A DNA stretch of 64,000 nt from Pinus tabuliformis (lineage: Eukaryota > Streptophyta > Pinopsida > Pinales > Pinaceae): assembly GCA_031772625.1 (NCBI GenBank), contig CM062814.1, positions 360,503,750 through 360,567,749 on the forward strand, in the 5' to 3' direction. Numbering within the stretch: position 1 is the first letter of the stretch; every line of letters begins with the position of its first letter. The notes beneath the pieces were generated by a model. The model did no database searches. It saw only the letters and a program-made list of their open reading frames with translations, and was not told where the DNA came from. The translations under genes and the position numbers were made by a program. Shown one piece after another: positions 22,531 to 34,271 of this stretch.

Positions 22531-23487
22531 TAATGGTTATATAAACATTGTTGCATAAGACTTGAGATTAGCAGAAAGGCATTTTGTAATGTATATTTGT
22601 ATATCTTGAAACAACATCGATGCGATAAAGCCCAAACCCAAAGGGGTTTGTCAATGAAATGTATATTGTTTCAAGTCCGGAGGAAGCCATTTTTACGTTA
22701 TTTTTAGTGTTTTTAAATATTTCCAAAATACAAAGGGAAACCTTGGAACAAGGCCGAAGCGACTTGCGATGGAAATTGAGGATGGACCCAATAGGAGAAT
22801 AGACAAGATTTAAGGACTTTTGAAGTCTGAAAGATTGTGTTGTGGTGGATTTTCACAGTTTCGAATACATTTCTCTGTGTTAACAGAAAGTGGCCATTTC
22901 AGGGATTTCAAAAGCCCGATGCACTCATCCGTTGTAGATTAGGTGGCCACCTCCCCTTAATGTATTATGCAATGATTTTTTAATGTTAGAAGAGGGATTC
23001 GAGCAGATAGAGGCCAAAGATAGAAGGTCAAGAAGCAGAAATGAACTGCCATTGCAAATTGGCTTTAAAGCCATCGAAGACAGAAATAATGACAAGCAGT
23101 ATTGGAGGCAGTGCCAAGACAGAGACTAAGAGTGATTGAGAGAGTCTGTGTAGTCAGAGATGCTTGAGAGGTTCAAGCAAACTCTTGTTGTTGTATCTAT
23201 TGTGTGTTGAGTCTCAAATTGAGCTCATACTGTTGTAAAACTCTGTTTGAAGACATAACAAAGAGGACACCACTGAAGGCGGGACTAGGACATGTAGCCC
23301 AAGAGTATTGGCAAACTCCTTATTAAATTTGTTGTGTTTATGTGTGTTGCCTATTATGCTTCTTTACTGCTTCATTGTCTTTGTATTTCACAACCTTATC
23401 AATCCATTGCATAAAACAACATAGGCAAATCCATGCACATGAGTCTGTAGTACCTTAATAACTGTCATAGATCTCATTATCATATCA
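22512..23487 (+). repeat. Element B 3' LTR, 5'-truncated
   Basis: Colinear with 19043-20036 but lacking most of U3; the TATA box is just inside the retained part (22537). It ends ATCA at 23487. It is joined directly to RT coding sequence at about 22510. Confidence 0.88.
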
Positions 23488-24648
23488 ATGAATAAATATC
23501 TAAACGAGCCTTAGTGGATGCAATTCACCCCAAGATGCATAATGCATAGCTTAGATAACCTAAACCATAGGCTATACAATTTTAAACCTTAAAAACATAA
23601 GTATTCATCGTACATAACTGTCTCATTGATAAGTATTCATAAGCCTAAAAATTGAGATAGAACATAAGTTTAAAGATGTAACACATAAAGGGTAAGGAGA
23701 AAACATACAGTACATCACAAGCAATTGAATCACACCAAGGTAACTGAAAGAAGGCTGCATGAAAAATTGAGCACTGCAACCCAGCTTAGAACTCGCTACC
23801 TCCAGTTCATCCCCAAACCGAGAGTTGTTGCCATCGATCAACTACCTCATGTTGATCTCTTCGATGGGTATTTAATACCTTCTTTCGTGATATGGTTCCC
23901 TTCAGCAGCATCCCTCTTTTAAGTGGATATTTTTATCCATTTGTGTAGGCTTTTTGTCGAAACGCTCGTCTTTCTCTCGCACTAGGATTTTCCCATAAAA
24001 TCTTGTCTTTCTCTCTTGTAAGGCTTTTATGTTTTTCTTAAAATTAGAATGTTTCTCTAGCTAATTAACTTAATGGATATTTATCTCCAAATACATTAAG
24101 CTTATCTAGAATAGGATCTAGAAGTCCTATCATAAAATAATTATCTATTATCATTCACCAATGGGATTTCATTTGGAAATAACCTCATTTCTTGGTGTCT
24201 CATTTTCCAAGAGATTAGTTTATCTTTACTTATTTAATAATAAAGTATTTACGTTTCTTGTTAGACATCATCCCTAGATTTTCTTAGAGTGTTACATTCA
24301 ACAGACGGGTGTTACATTATCACACATAGAGAAATAAAGTAACTCCATTCATTGAAAATTAGAGAGAAGAATGAATCAGAGCTATCTGAGGAGAAAAAAT
24401 CCTTCATAATATAATAAAAGTACTTGATCATATACCCCAAACATTAGGTGTTCATGGTGTATAGTGGAACAATATTGACAACAATATAGTGACAATATAA
24501 ATGTAATAAATCAATTGAAGGTATAAAATTACCACTCCTTTCTAGATAAATTTTCTTCACAATGCTTGATTAGTTGTTTGTATTTCAACATGAAGAGCTA
24601 ATATTTTTATTCCACCTCTCTTACTAGTATGTTCTTCCACTTGATTTA
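23488..24648. other. No recognisable gene between elements B and C
   Basis: About 1.16 kb of AT-rich DNA. The longest frames (65-72 codons) lie on both strands and show no recognisable similarity. I see nothing else in it. Confidence 0.6.
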
Positions 24649-25814
24649 TGTTGGGTCATGAAAAACGTATGTTTTTCCTCCTCAATTGCATAATTAATCA
24701 TATATTTTTCCATGAATTTACACTCATGTTGAGCACATTCTCAAAGATAGAACGTGAAAAGAAAATAGGAAGAAGTGTTGGAAAAATAACATGTTTTTGG
24801 TATCAAAAGCCTAAGTTTATGCTCGTTTATGCACAAGTTACCTAGATTGGACAACTATTGCTCCTTTCGCATAAGATGACAGTGCCAAGAAAAGGAGAAG
24901 TTGTTGGTTACAACTATGCGAACCACGCTAAAGGTGGAGGCTAAATGAAGGATTGGTGTGGAAATCCAATTGTTCAGCAGAGCAATCCTAAGGATCTTCT
25001 GATCCTTAGCATAAGCTCTAATTTTGCTATTTGCTCATAGAATATATAACGCTAGTGAATCAGAACGAAAAAAACATGTAACTTTGTAAACTTTAAATTT
25101 CCAACGAGACTGCGAACATAGATTCAACTTTAAGAAGTCGAAGTTATTATGTAATTATTTTGGTAGTTAATGAAAGTCTCGGAAGTTTCCATTAAATCCA
25201 TGTATTGAGTTTCGATAGCAGTTTTCTTCTCGAGCGCTTGGGCCGGATCACTAGAAGATCCACTCCTCCTTGTATTATGTTATTTTCCATTTTATTGTCA
25301 AGATTTGCATTGTTATTTCTTCTCTATGTTGAATTAGAGTACATCATATATCTGAATAAATGTCATGTTTATTTACATAAATCAAGTTGTATATGATTTT
25401 TGTTCCTTCTTAAGTATATGCTTTCTATAGTTATTTATTGCTTTTAAATATTCTTCCTAATTAAGTGTGATTTGAATAGTCTCTTTTAATGCATGTGGAT
25501 TTTATTATTAAGGTTGTTTTCCTCTCTTGTATTAGGACGTTGGATTGAGCTCTTGGTTTGAACTAGTTGCAAGTGATTTGCCTTTCCAATTCTAAATCAT
25601 AGAATAATTCATGTTTTGCATTTCTAAGAATTGATGATTTTTTAAGTGATTGTTTATTTTTGCAATGATTAGTTAGGATTAATTGCGTTCATTTCACTCT
25701 CTTATTGTTATCGCACAAAAAATTCTCACAACCTTGAAATAGACAGACGAATCCTAGGTTGACATATTAATGTAGGATTAAGTTCGATTTAAAAGTCATC
25801 TTAGTGCACCAACA
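24649..25814 (+). repeat. Element C 5' LTR
   Basis: 1166 bp, TGTTGGGTC...CCAACA. Alignable along its length with 40942-42110. A TATA-like atatataac occurs at 25042-25050. The small frames inside it are incidental. Confidence 0.9.
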
Positions 25815-25817
25815 TTT

Positions 25818-25835
25818 TTGCGTCGTTGTCGGGGA
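25818..25835 (+). other. Element C primer-binding site (tRNA-Asp type)
   Basis: ttgcgtcgttgtcgggga follows the 5' LTR. It matches the TGGCGCCGTTGCCGGGGA-type site of plant Athila/Tat elements at 15 of 18 positions. The three mismatches are changes expected after long decay. Confidence 0.75.
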
Positions 25836-25978
25836 GGTTGTCAAGATAATAGTTAATTTGTATCTCTGAAGAGAAGTGGGTGCTGAAAACAGGACATAAG
25901 TACCTGTTTACATAACAAGAAAAAAGCCTTCTCCTAGTGCCCGCTCTTAGAATATAAGAAAAGGTTGTGTAGGAATGA

Positions 25979-27750
25979 ATGAATAGGAGAAATAATATAC
26001 CAATAGACCAGAAATCACTACCAAAAACCACCAAATCCTAGAGATCGACGACCATTGGGAGACCAACCTTTATAGACGAAATCATTCAGAGAGTTGTATC
26101 TCAATCATCAATAGGACCTAAGACAACGTCTGGAAAGGGCTCTACCTTGATCCCTCAAGCAACAAAATCACCAACTACAACTTACGTGGAGATCCATATC
26201 AAGACTAAAGGATCTGGGCAAAGTTTCCAAAGTACAAATCACCAATACATTGGTCCTTCACTAGAGGGAAAATCATGTAATTTAAGAGAAGGAGGGGGAG
26301 AAACCAATGGAGATGCTAAGGCATATCCACAACCATCTGAATTAGGATCTCCTGTGATGTTGGCTAAAAATAAACTACATAATATCCCAGATCTGAGCAG
26401 TGCAGCGAAGCCCTTTTGAAGTGTAAGTATGCATTCCACTCATATAACACCCCCTAACTAGGAAGTCCCTAAAGAATATTTTAACATCATCGACCAAATG
26501 GCGAATCCACCACCTCAATGTTAGACCTTGACGTTGGAATATCCCATCTTCGACCCAATAACCAATGCCCTGACGAAAGCTATTCCTTTACACAATATTT
26601 GAACCTTTCACAGGATGACCTCAAAGGATCCAAATGATTTTCTATTTGAGTTTGATGTCCTCTACAAAGGTTATAATTACACCACTGTTCCTCAAAAATT
26701 AAAGTTGTTTCCCTCCACCTTAAAGGGATCATCTTTGCGATGGTTTATGGGTTTGGGTGGAAGTACCATTAACTCCTAGGATGACATGAAAATTGATTTT
26801 CTCACTAAATATCAGGACTACTGCAGGACTAGGGAGCTGAAAGATGAAATCTTCAAAATGTCTTTGAAGGATAATGAAACTTTAGAGGAATACGTCAAAC
26901 GGTTTTAGTACAATTTTCAGAGATCCCCCCATTGCACATTACCAAAAGTAGTCTTGAAAACCATTTAGATAAAGGGGATGAGAAAAGAATCGGTAGAAAC
27001 CATAAATCTGATGGGGAAAGGTAACATTTCTCAAGAATACTATGACAAAATTGTTTGATTTTGTATCAAGTGTTCACCAGGTAGTACATGCATCGGGCTA
27101 GGAAATCGATACTCCATGACTATAAGAAGCAAACCTCCTTGCAAAGGCATGTCGAGAATAGAGATTGACAACCTCTTGGAAGATTTCAAGACAAATATCT
27201 TAGGCACATTGACTACATAGTTAGACATCTTACATGCCAGATAGAGACAAGCTGAGGCAGAACAAATTCTCGCCATATTGATCCCATGATGCCAAAAGAA
27301 GCGCAATAAAATGAATGTCCTTTGGACATGATTCAGATGTGCTCTATATGCACCAAGGCCCATGCCACAGATTAGTGTTCATCGCTTCATAGGTTAAAAG
27401 CAGTATTCGAAGGAGATAAAGAAAAAACAAATCCAACATACTTAATGGCACAATGTCAACAATGGCAAGCACGACCCTTAGGTATGACACAAGAGCCATC
27501 TTTGTTCTTTCCTACACAATATCATCAATAACCAAATCTTGGAACAACATGACAAGGTCAAACACCATTATATACCTGGAAATCTCAATAGTATTCCATC
27601 TCACCCTGGCTAATCCAACCCTTCGTAGGAGCTGGCTAAGCAAACCTACAATGCTCTGCCCCCTTCTGGCAAAATTCGGCTAGTAGTCCTTACCCTTCAC
27701 AGTGGGTTGCTTCCACATCAATGAAGATGAATTGGCCTCAAAACTGGCAG
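25979..27750 (+). pseudogene. Element C gag, heavily decayed
   Basis: The ATG at 25979 (MNRRNNIPIDQK) opens a frame broken by a TAG after 20 codons and continuing to about 26418. The conserved core follows: DPNDFLFEFDVLYKGYNYTT near 26625, then SLRWFMGLGGSTINS-stop near 26730, and DEIFKMSLKDNETLEEYVKRF-stop near 26850, typical of Tat-lineage gag. A proline/asparagine-rich tail is suggested near 27840-27900. Frame changes and many TAG stops make it a clear pseudogene. Confidence 0.85.
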
Positions 27751-28299
27751 CACCATATGGGAATGAACAATTTACCAATGGGAGTGGTTCTCAATGTTAG
27801 CCTACATTTCTTGGTGCATTTTAGAACCCTCATCCTTCAGTACGCCCCCAAATGCTACCTCAACCAAATCCAAATCCTAATAATAATAGACCATCGAATA
27901 TGTACAAATCCTTGAGAATTCGGATAATGAAAAAGAACCAGTAGAATGTAATGAGCTACGATTAAGATCAGGGTGCATTATTTCCATAGAATAAAATAAA
28001 GAAATAGAAAACGAAAAAAAACCCGCAATAAATCCTTGGACTATGACTGATACGTTTATAAAATAGGGAGAAGACACAGTCGAGTAGAAAAATTCATATA
28101 GAATTATAATTTATTCTCCCCCATTCCTCGAGAGACTAGCAATAGCTAAACCTGTTATCTATCCTATTTTTGATATCTTAGGGGAAATGAAAATTTTTTC
28201 TATAAATATTTTTCTCCTCTAAACCATACAATACATCTCGATCTATGAAAAACAATTAAGGAGTTGTGTGGGAAGAAGCCTACAAGGAAATTGAAAAAC

Positions 28300-28800
28300 C
28301 CACCAACAGTGCATGTTGTGGGAAGTTTATCTAACCTACTTTTGGGTAAACAAGCACTGATTAAATATGAAGACCCAGGGAATCCTATAGTAACTATTCA
28401 AATATAAGGCATCACCATTCCAAACATATTAGTTGATCTTGGAGAAACCATTAATATTCTGACTATTGAAACCTGCAGGGTTTTCGACATTACAACTTTT
28501 GAACACACCTCAACCTTATTAGAACTTGCTTACTGATCAGTAGTCAGAATTGAAGGAACCTTACAGGATGTGACTATTTCTGTTGATTCTTTGGAATATC
28601 CTGTGGAAGTTCTAGTCATCAACCTGAGAAGTAGGTTAGATGGACATCCTTTAATATGGTTCGACCTTGGTTAACAACGACAGATACTTATATAGGATGT
28701 CGTGTAGGAAGAATGACTATTATGCAAGGAAATGTTGTGAAGAATCTTGTCTTGTATCCTCCAACTAAACCAAGTCTAGCTATTGTAAATAGTCAATTAC
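28300..28800 (+). pseudogene. Element C protease remains
   Basis: The active-site block reads ILVDLGETINILT near 28426-28465, followed by VEVLVINLRSRL near 28605. Asp-Leu-Gly at this site is common in Athila/Tat proteases, so unlike A1 it need not be a mutation. Surrounding frames carry several stops. Confidence 0.75.
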
Positions 28801-29179
28801 ACCCACCTAGATACCTGGAATGAAACATTCACTGTCCTCTCAAACTGGAAGAAAATCTTGAATTTAAGAATCACATGGAGGATGATGTGATTAACAATTA
28901 CATTAATAGGTCAGTTTTCATGAATAATCCACCAGGCTAAGTATTAAAATCTGTTCTTGATAATGAATCATAGGGAGATCCCTCCAGGGACGCAAAGGAT
29001 CAACATATACCCCGACTACTGTTTATAACAGTAGGCCAATTGAGATTGAACCAGGTAAAACACTTAACATTAATGATAACCTCGACAGTCATCAACAACA
29101 AAGCCTTATTCAAGTACTTTGGAAATATAAAAAAGACTTTTCCTGGGAATACTCAGACATGAATGGTATAGATCCCTAG

Positions 29180-30430
29180 CTATGTACCCATCATATCTAC
29201 ATCGATAAGGATGCTCGCACCATTCGGCAGCCCCAAATAAGGTTGAATCCTCACCTCAGGGACATTGTGAAAGAGGAATTGTAAAAGTTGCTAAATGTAA
29301 ATTTTATTTATCCTGTCTATAATAGCCAATGGGTCTCCCTGTTGGTAGTCATTACCAAGAAAAATTGGAAATGGAAAATCTGCATGGACTATAGGGAACT
29401 GAATAAAACCACCTAGAAGGACCATTTCCTTGTTCCATTCATTGATCAAGTTCTCAAAAACTTAATAGGGAAAAAATTTCTCCTTCCTCGATGGCTTCAA
29501 CCGCTATAATCAGTGCCAGATCAACCTTGAAGACTAGGAAAAAACCACATATACTTGTCCTTCAGGTACATTTGCATACAGAGTTTTACCGTTTCGTTTA
29601 ATCAATTACCCAACCACATTTCAGAGGGAAATATTGAGAATTTTTCCGATCTGATAAACGAAGGAAGTGAAATTTATATGGATGATTTTACCCCCTGTGG
29701 AAGTGATTTTGAGTAGGGCTTATGAAATCTAGAAAATGTACTTGAACGATGCATTACAACCAAGTTATGCTTGAGCAATGTAAAGTGTCATATGATGATG
29801 TCCAAAGGTATGGTTTTGGGAGGTAATTCTTGCACTACCCACACCCAGCACCCAGACCGAGGTACATAGTTTCATTGGATATATAGGGTACTCCTGTAGA
29901 TTTATTGAAAAGTTTTCAAAAATTTATACACCTTTGTATGTGTTAACTAGTAACATTGAATTTAATTACTCTGACAAATGTGATGTTGCCTTTGCAAATC
30001 TAAAGAAGCTAATTTCAACTACACCAGTATTACGAGGACCTAATTGGGAGTTAACTTTCAATATCTCTATAGATGAATTAGCACAACTACAGGCATTTTA
30101 CTTGGACAGGAAGAGGACAGGAAGCCCTAGGTTCTCTATTATTTTAGAAAAAACCTTATCCCTTGTAAATTAAATTACACAGTAATAGTAAATAAATTTC
30201 TACTCATTATACATGTTAGCAATAAGTTTAGACAATATGTAATAGGCTATCCAGTCTTTCTGTATACTAACGACTCTGCCATCCAGTACTTGGCCAACAA
30301 AACAATCACTGATGGGTGAGTAATGCAATGGTTGTTGCCACTACAATAGTTCGATATCACAATAGAGGACCAGATAGGGAAAGACAATTTTGTTGCAGAA
30401 TTATTGACTCAGGTACCTAAAATGAATGAT
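29180..30430 (+). pseudogene. Element C reverse transcriptase and RNase H remains
   Basis: RT blocks WKWKICMDYRELNKTT near 29363 and the catalytic Tyr-Met-Asp-Asp at 29675-29686 (intact) are separated by frameshifts and stops. RNase H fragments follow: CDVAFANLKKLISTTPVL near 29980, NKFRQYVIGYPVFLYTNDSA near 30220 and EDQIGKDNFVAELLTQ near 30365. Order and spacing match Tat-type pol. No functional product is possible. Confidence 0.88.
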
Positions 30431-31720
30431 CTGTTATCAGTAGATGATCAGTTTCTAGACGAGCACATGGTCCCCATAACAACTAAAGAACCTTGGTATG
30501 TGGGTGTAGAAAATTATCTAAAATTTGGGAAATTACCAGACCAACTTTCGCCCAAGGAAAGGAAGCTGATTGTCCAATGTAGTGCATGATTTTCATAGAT
30601 TGGTGGGTATCTTTTCAACACTAGATCTGATTTACATATTCGAAGATGCATTCAATAAGATGAGGTGTATAAAATCCTAAAAGCCTGTCACGATGAGTCT
30701 TATGGGATACCTTTCATAGAACACTGAATTGGACATAAGATCCTTCAGATGAGCTATTACTGGCCCACCATATTCAAAGATGCTAAGAAAAATGTTCAAA
30801 CCTATGACAGTTTCATAATCGTGGGACATCCTGGCTAGGCTGATGAAATGCCACCATAGCTGCAGTTGGTGGTGGAACCCTTGTAAATATGGGTGCTTGA
30901 CTTTGTTGGGCTCTTTAATCCACCATAAAATAAAAAGGTCTATATACTGGTTGCCATGGACTATGCAACTAAATGGGTAGAAAAAATAGCCTTGCCATGA
31001 GCCATAGAAGAAACAATGATTAATTTCCTTTCTAAATGGTTCGTGCGATATGGTTTACCAAGGGAGGTGATAACCAATGGAGGAGTATAGTTTACAGGGT
31101 ATAAAATTGCAGGCACCCTATGAAATAATCATGTCAAACATCGAGTTACCTCTCTATATCATGCACGGGAAAATGGATAGGTAGAGAGAACCAACAAAGT
31201 CATAGAAGATATCTTGACTAAGACAGTCTCGTTAAATCAACAAAATTGGGCCACTAAACTTCCAAAAGTCTTGTGGGCATATCGTACAAGATGGCACAAT
31301 ACTTCTGGATATTCCCCCTACCAGCTTGTTTTTGGTAAATAACCAATCTTCCCAATAGATTTTGAGATAATGTCTCTTAGGACAACCCAGGAGGTTGGAC
31401 TGGATTTTATAGAATGCCAAACACAACGACATCAACAATTAAATTAGCTAGATGAATCATGCTTACTTGCACTGCAACGTGCAACAATTATTCAACAGCA
31501 AAGGGCCAATTGGCATCATAGGCTTATTAAGAATAAATCATTTCAGAAAGTTGATTGGGTGGTCCTTTATGACTCTACATTTCAGGAATTCCAAGGGATA
31601 CTGCAGACAAGGTGGCTCGAACCTTATGAGATTCAAGAAGTGCATAACAATGAAACCATAACTTTAATCACTATTGATGGGTCTGGAGCTCTTCTCTAGT
31701 GAATAGACAGCGGTTGCAAC
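30431..31720 (+). pseudogene. Element C integrase remains
   Basis: Zinc-binding region near 30690-30830 (ACHDESYGIPF ... HKILQMSYYWPTIFKDA) with its cysteines replaced (VQTYDSF). The core has WVLDFVGLF near 30890 and an ITNGG block where the second catalytic Asp is Asn (AAT at 31076-31078). WAYRTRWHNTSGYSPYQLVF near 31273 and EPYEIQEVHNN near 31620 are C-terminal blocks. Stops, mostly TAG, are scattered throughout. Confidence 0.88.
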
Positions 31721-31974
31721 TTTATCACTAACCACTCACAAAGGAATATTTATAACAACAGGTAAGTAATGATCCTACTCTCCAAATCATAGCTATAGGG
31801 GATGGTAACCCTACAGCTTCATGTGAATGAAAATTGTTTTCTTCTCATATTGTGAATAATGTACATATTTTATTTTGGAATGGTCTTATTCTTTTTTCTT
31901 ATTTAGTACACTACAATTTGGATAAAAGCATTATTTATAATCAACTTTTTTTTCTTAAAAGCATAGTTTTTGTC

Positions 31975-32252
31975 CTCTTTCCAAAGAAACACTTGTTGTT
32001 CCCTTTCCATCAAAACAATTGTTAGTGCCTTTTCAATGAAACAATTGTCGCTGACATTTCAAAGAAATAATTTATGTTCCCTTTCCAAAGAAATAGTTGT
32101 TGTACCCTTTTCGAAGAAACAATTGTTGTTCACTTTCCAAAGGAACAGTTGTTGTTGCCTTCTCGAAGAAACAATTGTTGTTACCTTTTTTCAAAGAGAA
32201 GTTGATGTTCCCTCTGTGAATGAAACACTTGTTATCCCCTTTAAGTAAAAAG
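31975..32252 (+). repeat. 26-bp minisatellite, about 10.6 copies
   Basis: Head-to-tail units of 26 bp, consensus near ccctttccaaagaaacaattgttgtt without strict identity. Unit starts: 31975, 32001, 32027, 32053, 32079, 32105, 32131, 32157, 32183 (27 bp), 32210, with a partial unit from 32236. Because 26 is not a multiple of 3, the short frames through it on both strands are artefacts. It lies between the integrase and the extra ORF of element C. Confidence 0.93.
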
Positions 32253-33591
32253 AACAAATTTTCGATCCATCACCATGAATGATTGTTGTTATCATACTAT
32301 CATTCCATGTCAGTTATTCATTTTGGTTATGAGTTCTATATAAATCTTTAAAAGTGGTAATCTCTAAATCATCATGATTTTTAGCCTTTCTCATAAATAC
32401 TTTTTAAGAAATATAACATGCTCTATCTATGAATGCCCTTGCTTATGTCTATTTTTCTGATACATTATAAATTGTTCATGATCTATCACCACCATACTAG
32501 TTTTTCTTTTATTTCACGTTCAAATGTTTATTTCCTAAATAATATGATGGAGAATCTAAAGGAATATTTATCCTTGGAATTTCTTTTACTTCTTACACCA
32601 TCCCGGACTCTTAAGGAGTTGATGCTTCTCCCCTAACTTCTAAAAAAAAATAGAGAGAAGAAACACAACAATAACAAATTAAGCTAAAAAAAAAAGGATA
32701 GGGGGTCTCATCATGAGCTAGCCTACCACAATCATAGGAAAGTAACATAAGTGACATTCCCATCATGGCTACTACACTAGGGTAATGGACTTATGAAACT
32801 AAAATGTCCAAGGATAGGAGGTCTCATCACGAGCTAACGTTTTCACTTTGTTATGATCCAGTGAGTGGCATTGTTACTATTTGGTTATCATGCCATAATA
32901 ATGCCATTTTTAAAAGGGAAATAATTTTTATGTTTAGGATACTAACTCATGTGTGGGTTGAAAGGAAACCCTCATGAGGCTATAGATGCCTACTAGCAAT
33001 AGTGGCTCTGCCTGTGGCATTGGAGTATACTTTCAAGTTGCCAAATTTTTATTATGTCCTTAGTTCTTCTTTACTAAATAAAAAATGGAAGAAACACTTC
33101 TGATATGTGATTACATATTTAATAACTAGTATGGGTGGCATATGTATATTACATTAACCACATTAGCATTATTTGATCATCTGACATCATCAGTCATAAA
33201 TTTAAAACAATGCCTCATCAGATTTCATCGCACATACTCAAAAAAGTAAATATTTTCCATGATGTACACTTCATATGATTTATTTCTGACGATCATCTCT
33301 AAGTAATTGAAGGACTATGCATTTATTGCATTCAATTCTGACTTCTTGACTATTTTGACCACTTTTTGCTCTAATAATGAGGCATCATGCTCTCTTTCCT
33401 ACCCACATGATTTATAGGTCGTGGTTTCCCTTTCTTTCATTAAAGGGGAATGGTCATACATTATTACGGGGTGAAGGCACATGATCAATGAACAACCACC
33501 ATACTTGTCGATATAGTAGCATATTATTAGCAAGAATCTGTACCTATTTTCCATTCTTCATACTCTTGTATGAAGTTCATGTTATTTCATT
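32253..33591 (+). other. Spacer between pol and the extra ORF of element C
   Basis: AT-rich and noncoding. A ~29-bp motif (ggatagGGGGTCTCATCATGAGCTAg) occurs at 32694-32722 and again, slightly diverged, at 32812-32840; its core TCATGA is palindromic. Nothing else recognised. Confidence 0.55.
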
Positions 33592-33939
33592 ATGAAATTT
33601 GTGGAATTCAATAGTGCATGCAGGTTTGTAGATTGTCCTCATGGAAGAGCATATATGGGTGGCACCTTTCTTTGCAGTGAGCCTATGCTTTTACAGATCA
33701 CCATGCAAGCCCAGGATATCCTAGAACATGAAGGATGGGAACAACACCTTACTCGGCTGCAAGGGTCAAATGATGACATTACTTTGGAATTCCTGCAGAA
33801 TTTATAGAATGAAAGGACAATTGTCAAAGGTAGGACCATAAATGTAACTGAATGCATTCTGGAAGAGGTCATATGACTCCCCACAGAAGGGATGAACTGG
33901 GTTAAAAAGAACATGGTATTTCATGAAGTTGTATAATTT
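33592..33939 (+). pseudogene. Element C extra ORF, 5' part (upstream of A2)
   Basis: A 71-codon frame starting MKFVEFNSACRF, then a TAG and continuing frame (ERTIVKGRTINVTECILEEV ... GMNWVKKNMVFHEVV) up to the A2 insertion at 33940. I do not recognise the family. It continues in broken form beyond A2 at 38197. Position between integrase and 3' LTR marks it as the accessory ORF seen in some Tat-lineage elements; its function is unknown. Confidence 0.6.
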
Positions 33940-34271
33940 TGTTATGAAACCAGCTCACAAAAAGATAGAAAAGATGGATAAATGACTTCAAAATCAGCTT
34001 CTTCGAGGGGGCAACCTCCTTTACATTACACAAATGAAGAATTACTGGATGATACAAATGACAAGTCCTCCTTTCTATATGTAGGAGTCTAAGGGGTCCC
34101 AATACAATCAAAGCCTACATACCAATAATATTTTAGGGGCACAACAATAACAATAGTGGGCTTCTATGGGGCATAATAATAACAACATGGGGACTATATG
34201 GGCACAATAATACAATATCGGGGTTGCACTAATAATAATAAAGGGCTACACTAGTGGTATAGGGACCTAAC
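33940..34271 (-). repeat. A2 3' LTR
   Basis: About 332 bp; complement begins TGTTAGGTCC and ends ATAACA. The polypurine tract complement begins at 34272. Confidence 0.92.

Larger units (their letters stand above)
18735..23487 (+). mobile_element. Element B: truncated Ty3/gypsy retrotransposon
   Basis: 5' LTR (start uncertain) to 20036, PBS at 20039-20050, gag, protease and RT, then an abrupt junction near 22510 into an LTR that lacks most of its U3. RT connection, RNase H, integrase, polypurine tract and the beginning of the 3' LTR are all missing, so one deletion joins RT to the 3' LTR. The LTR copies differ by roughly 8-10% by eye. No chromodomain region survives, so the lineage within Ty3/gypsy is open. 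A possible target duplication is atgaa at 23488 against gtgaa at 18730, which is weak. Confidence 0.9.

Noticed and set aside
28426..28465. Asp-Leu-Gly in element C protease as a mutation
   Set aside because: This triplet is usual in Athila/Tat proteases, unlike the A-family case where a relative shows Asp-Ser-Gly.
31975..32252. CRISPR-like array
   Set aside because: Units are contiguous without spacers, in plant repetitive DNA.
31970..32257. Frames on both strands through the 26-bp array
   Set aside because: The period is not a multiple of three; they are products of the repeat.
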